Of a stretch of DNA of 13,336 bases, positions 13,328-13,336 are shown one piece after another (the first letter of the stretch is position 1; every line of letters begins with the position of its first letter). Position numbers and translations under genes: made by a program. A model generated the notes under the pieces. The model was given only the letters and a program-made list of their open reading frames with translations. It was not told where the DNA came from and made no database searches. The DNA lies in contig CAZHUT010000022.1 in assembly GCA_964535545.1 (NCBI GenBank), forward strand, positions 1-13,336, given 5' to 3'. This DNA comes from DALYCO01 sp964535545. Its GTDB lineage: Bacteria; Patescibacteriota; Minisyncoccia; Phycocordibacterales; UBA9973.

Positions 13328-13336
13328 ATGAAACAT
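13328..13336 (+). CDS. Possible start of a further gene, cut by the window edge
   Basis: ATGAAACAT begins three bases after the pilD stop, the spacing expected of a co-transcribed next gene. Only three codons (Met-Lys-His) are visible, so nothing can be said of the product. Confidence 0.3.

Noticed and set aside
1..13336. CRISPR array, insertion sequence or integrase-bounded island
   Set aside because: No spaced direct repeats, transposase, integrase or terminal inverted repeats were seen; the tRNA at the left edge shows no attachment-site duplication in the window.

Overview
The window is about 13.3 kb of moderate-GC bacterial DNA using the standard bacterial code: TGA ends comF, and TAA or TAG ends the rest. 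Gene content points to Patescibacteria (CPR), most likely Parcubacteria. The evidence is a type IV pilus (T4P) locus with pilM, N, O, B, T, C, a pilin and the prepilin peptidase but no secretin PilQ, compact ORFs, very weak ribosome binding sites, and a short cysteine-containing pilin. The lineage is an inference from gene style, not from a marker gene.

Layout. Positions 1-57 hold the 3' part of a tRNA-Ser(GCT). Its last base is also the first base of the ATG of a PAP2/inositolphosphotransferase-type membrane protein (57-653). A signal-peptide GH18 (YaaH/chitinase-like) hydrolase follows (720-1754). Convergent to it on the minus strand are a cyanophycin-synthetase-like ATP-grasp ligase (1779-3017) and, upstream of that, comF (3038-3709). 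comF is divergent from pilM and shares a 62-bp promoter region with it.

From 3772 to the right edge the window is a T4P assembly locus, all on the plus strand: pilM; a 213-bp unexplained gap; pilN, pilO and a PilP-position membrane protein with a fibronectin-III-like domain; terminator; pilB; terminator; an exported tail-fibre-like protein of unknown role; terminator; pilT-pilC; major pilin; terminator; pilD. Three codons of a further gene may begin at the right edge.

How it works together. PilD should cleave and methylate the prepilin. PilB and PilT, acting through the PilC platform, should power extension and retraction. PilM, PilN, PilO and the FN3-like protein should form the alignment complex. 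With no secretin here, the pilus probably crosses only one membrane and a wall. ComF beside pilM suggests a DNA-uptake role. The GH18, PAP2 and ATP-grasp genes look like envelope or general metabolism and are not obviously tied to the pilus.

The most distinctive features are -10-like hexamers (TATACT, TACAAT, TATAGT) placed so close to start codons that several genes look leaderless, a 13-bp perfect inverted repeat inside comF, the tRNA/ATG overlap, and the tail-fibre-like gene set as its own transcription unit between the two motor ATPases.
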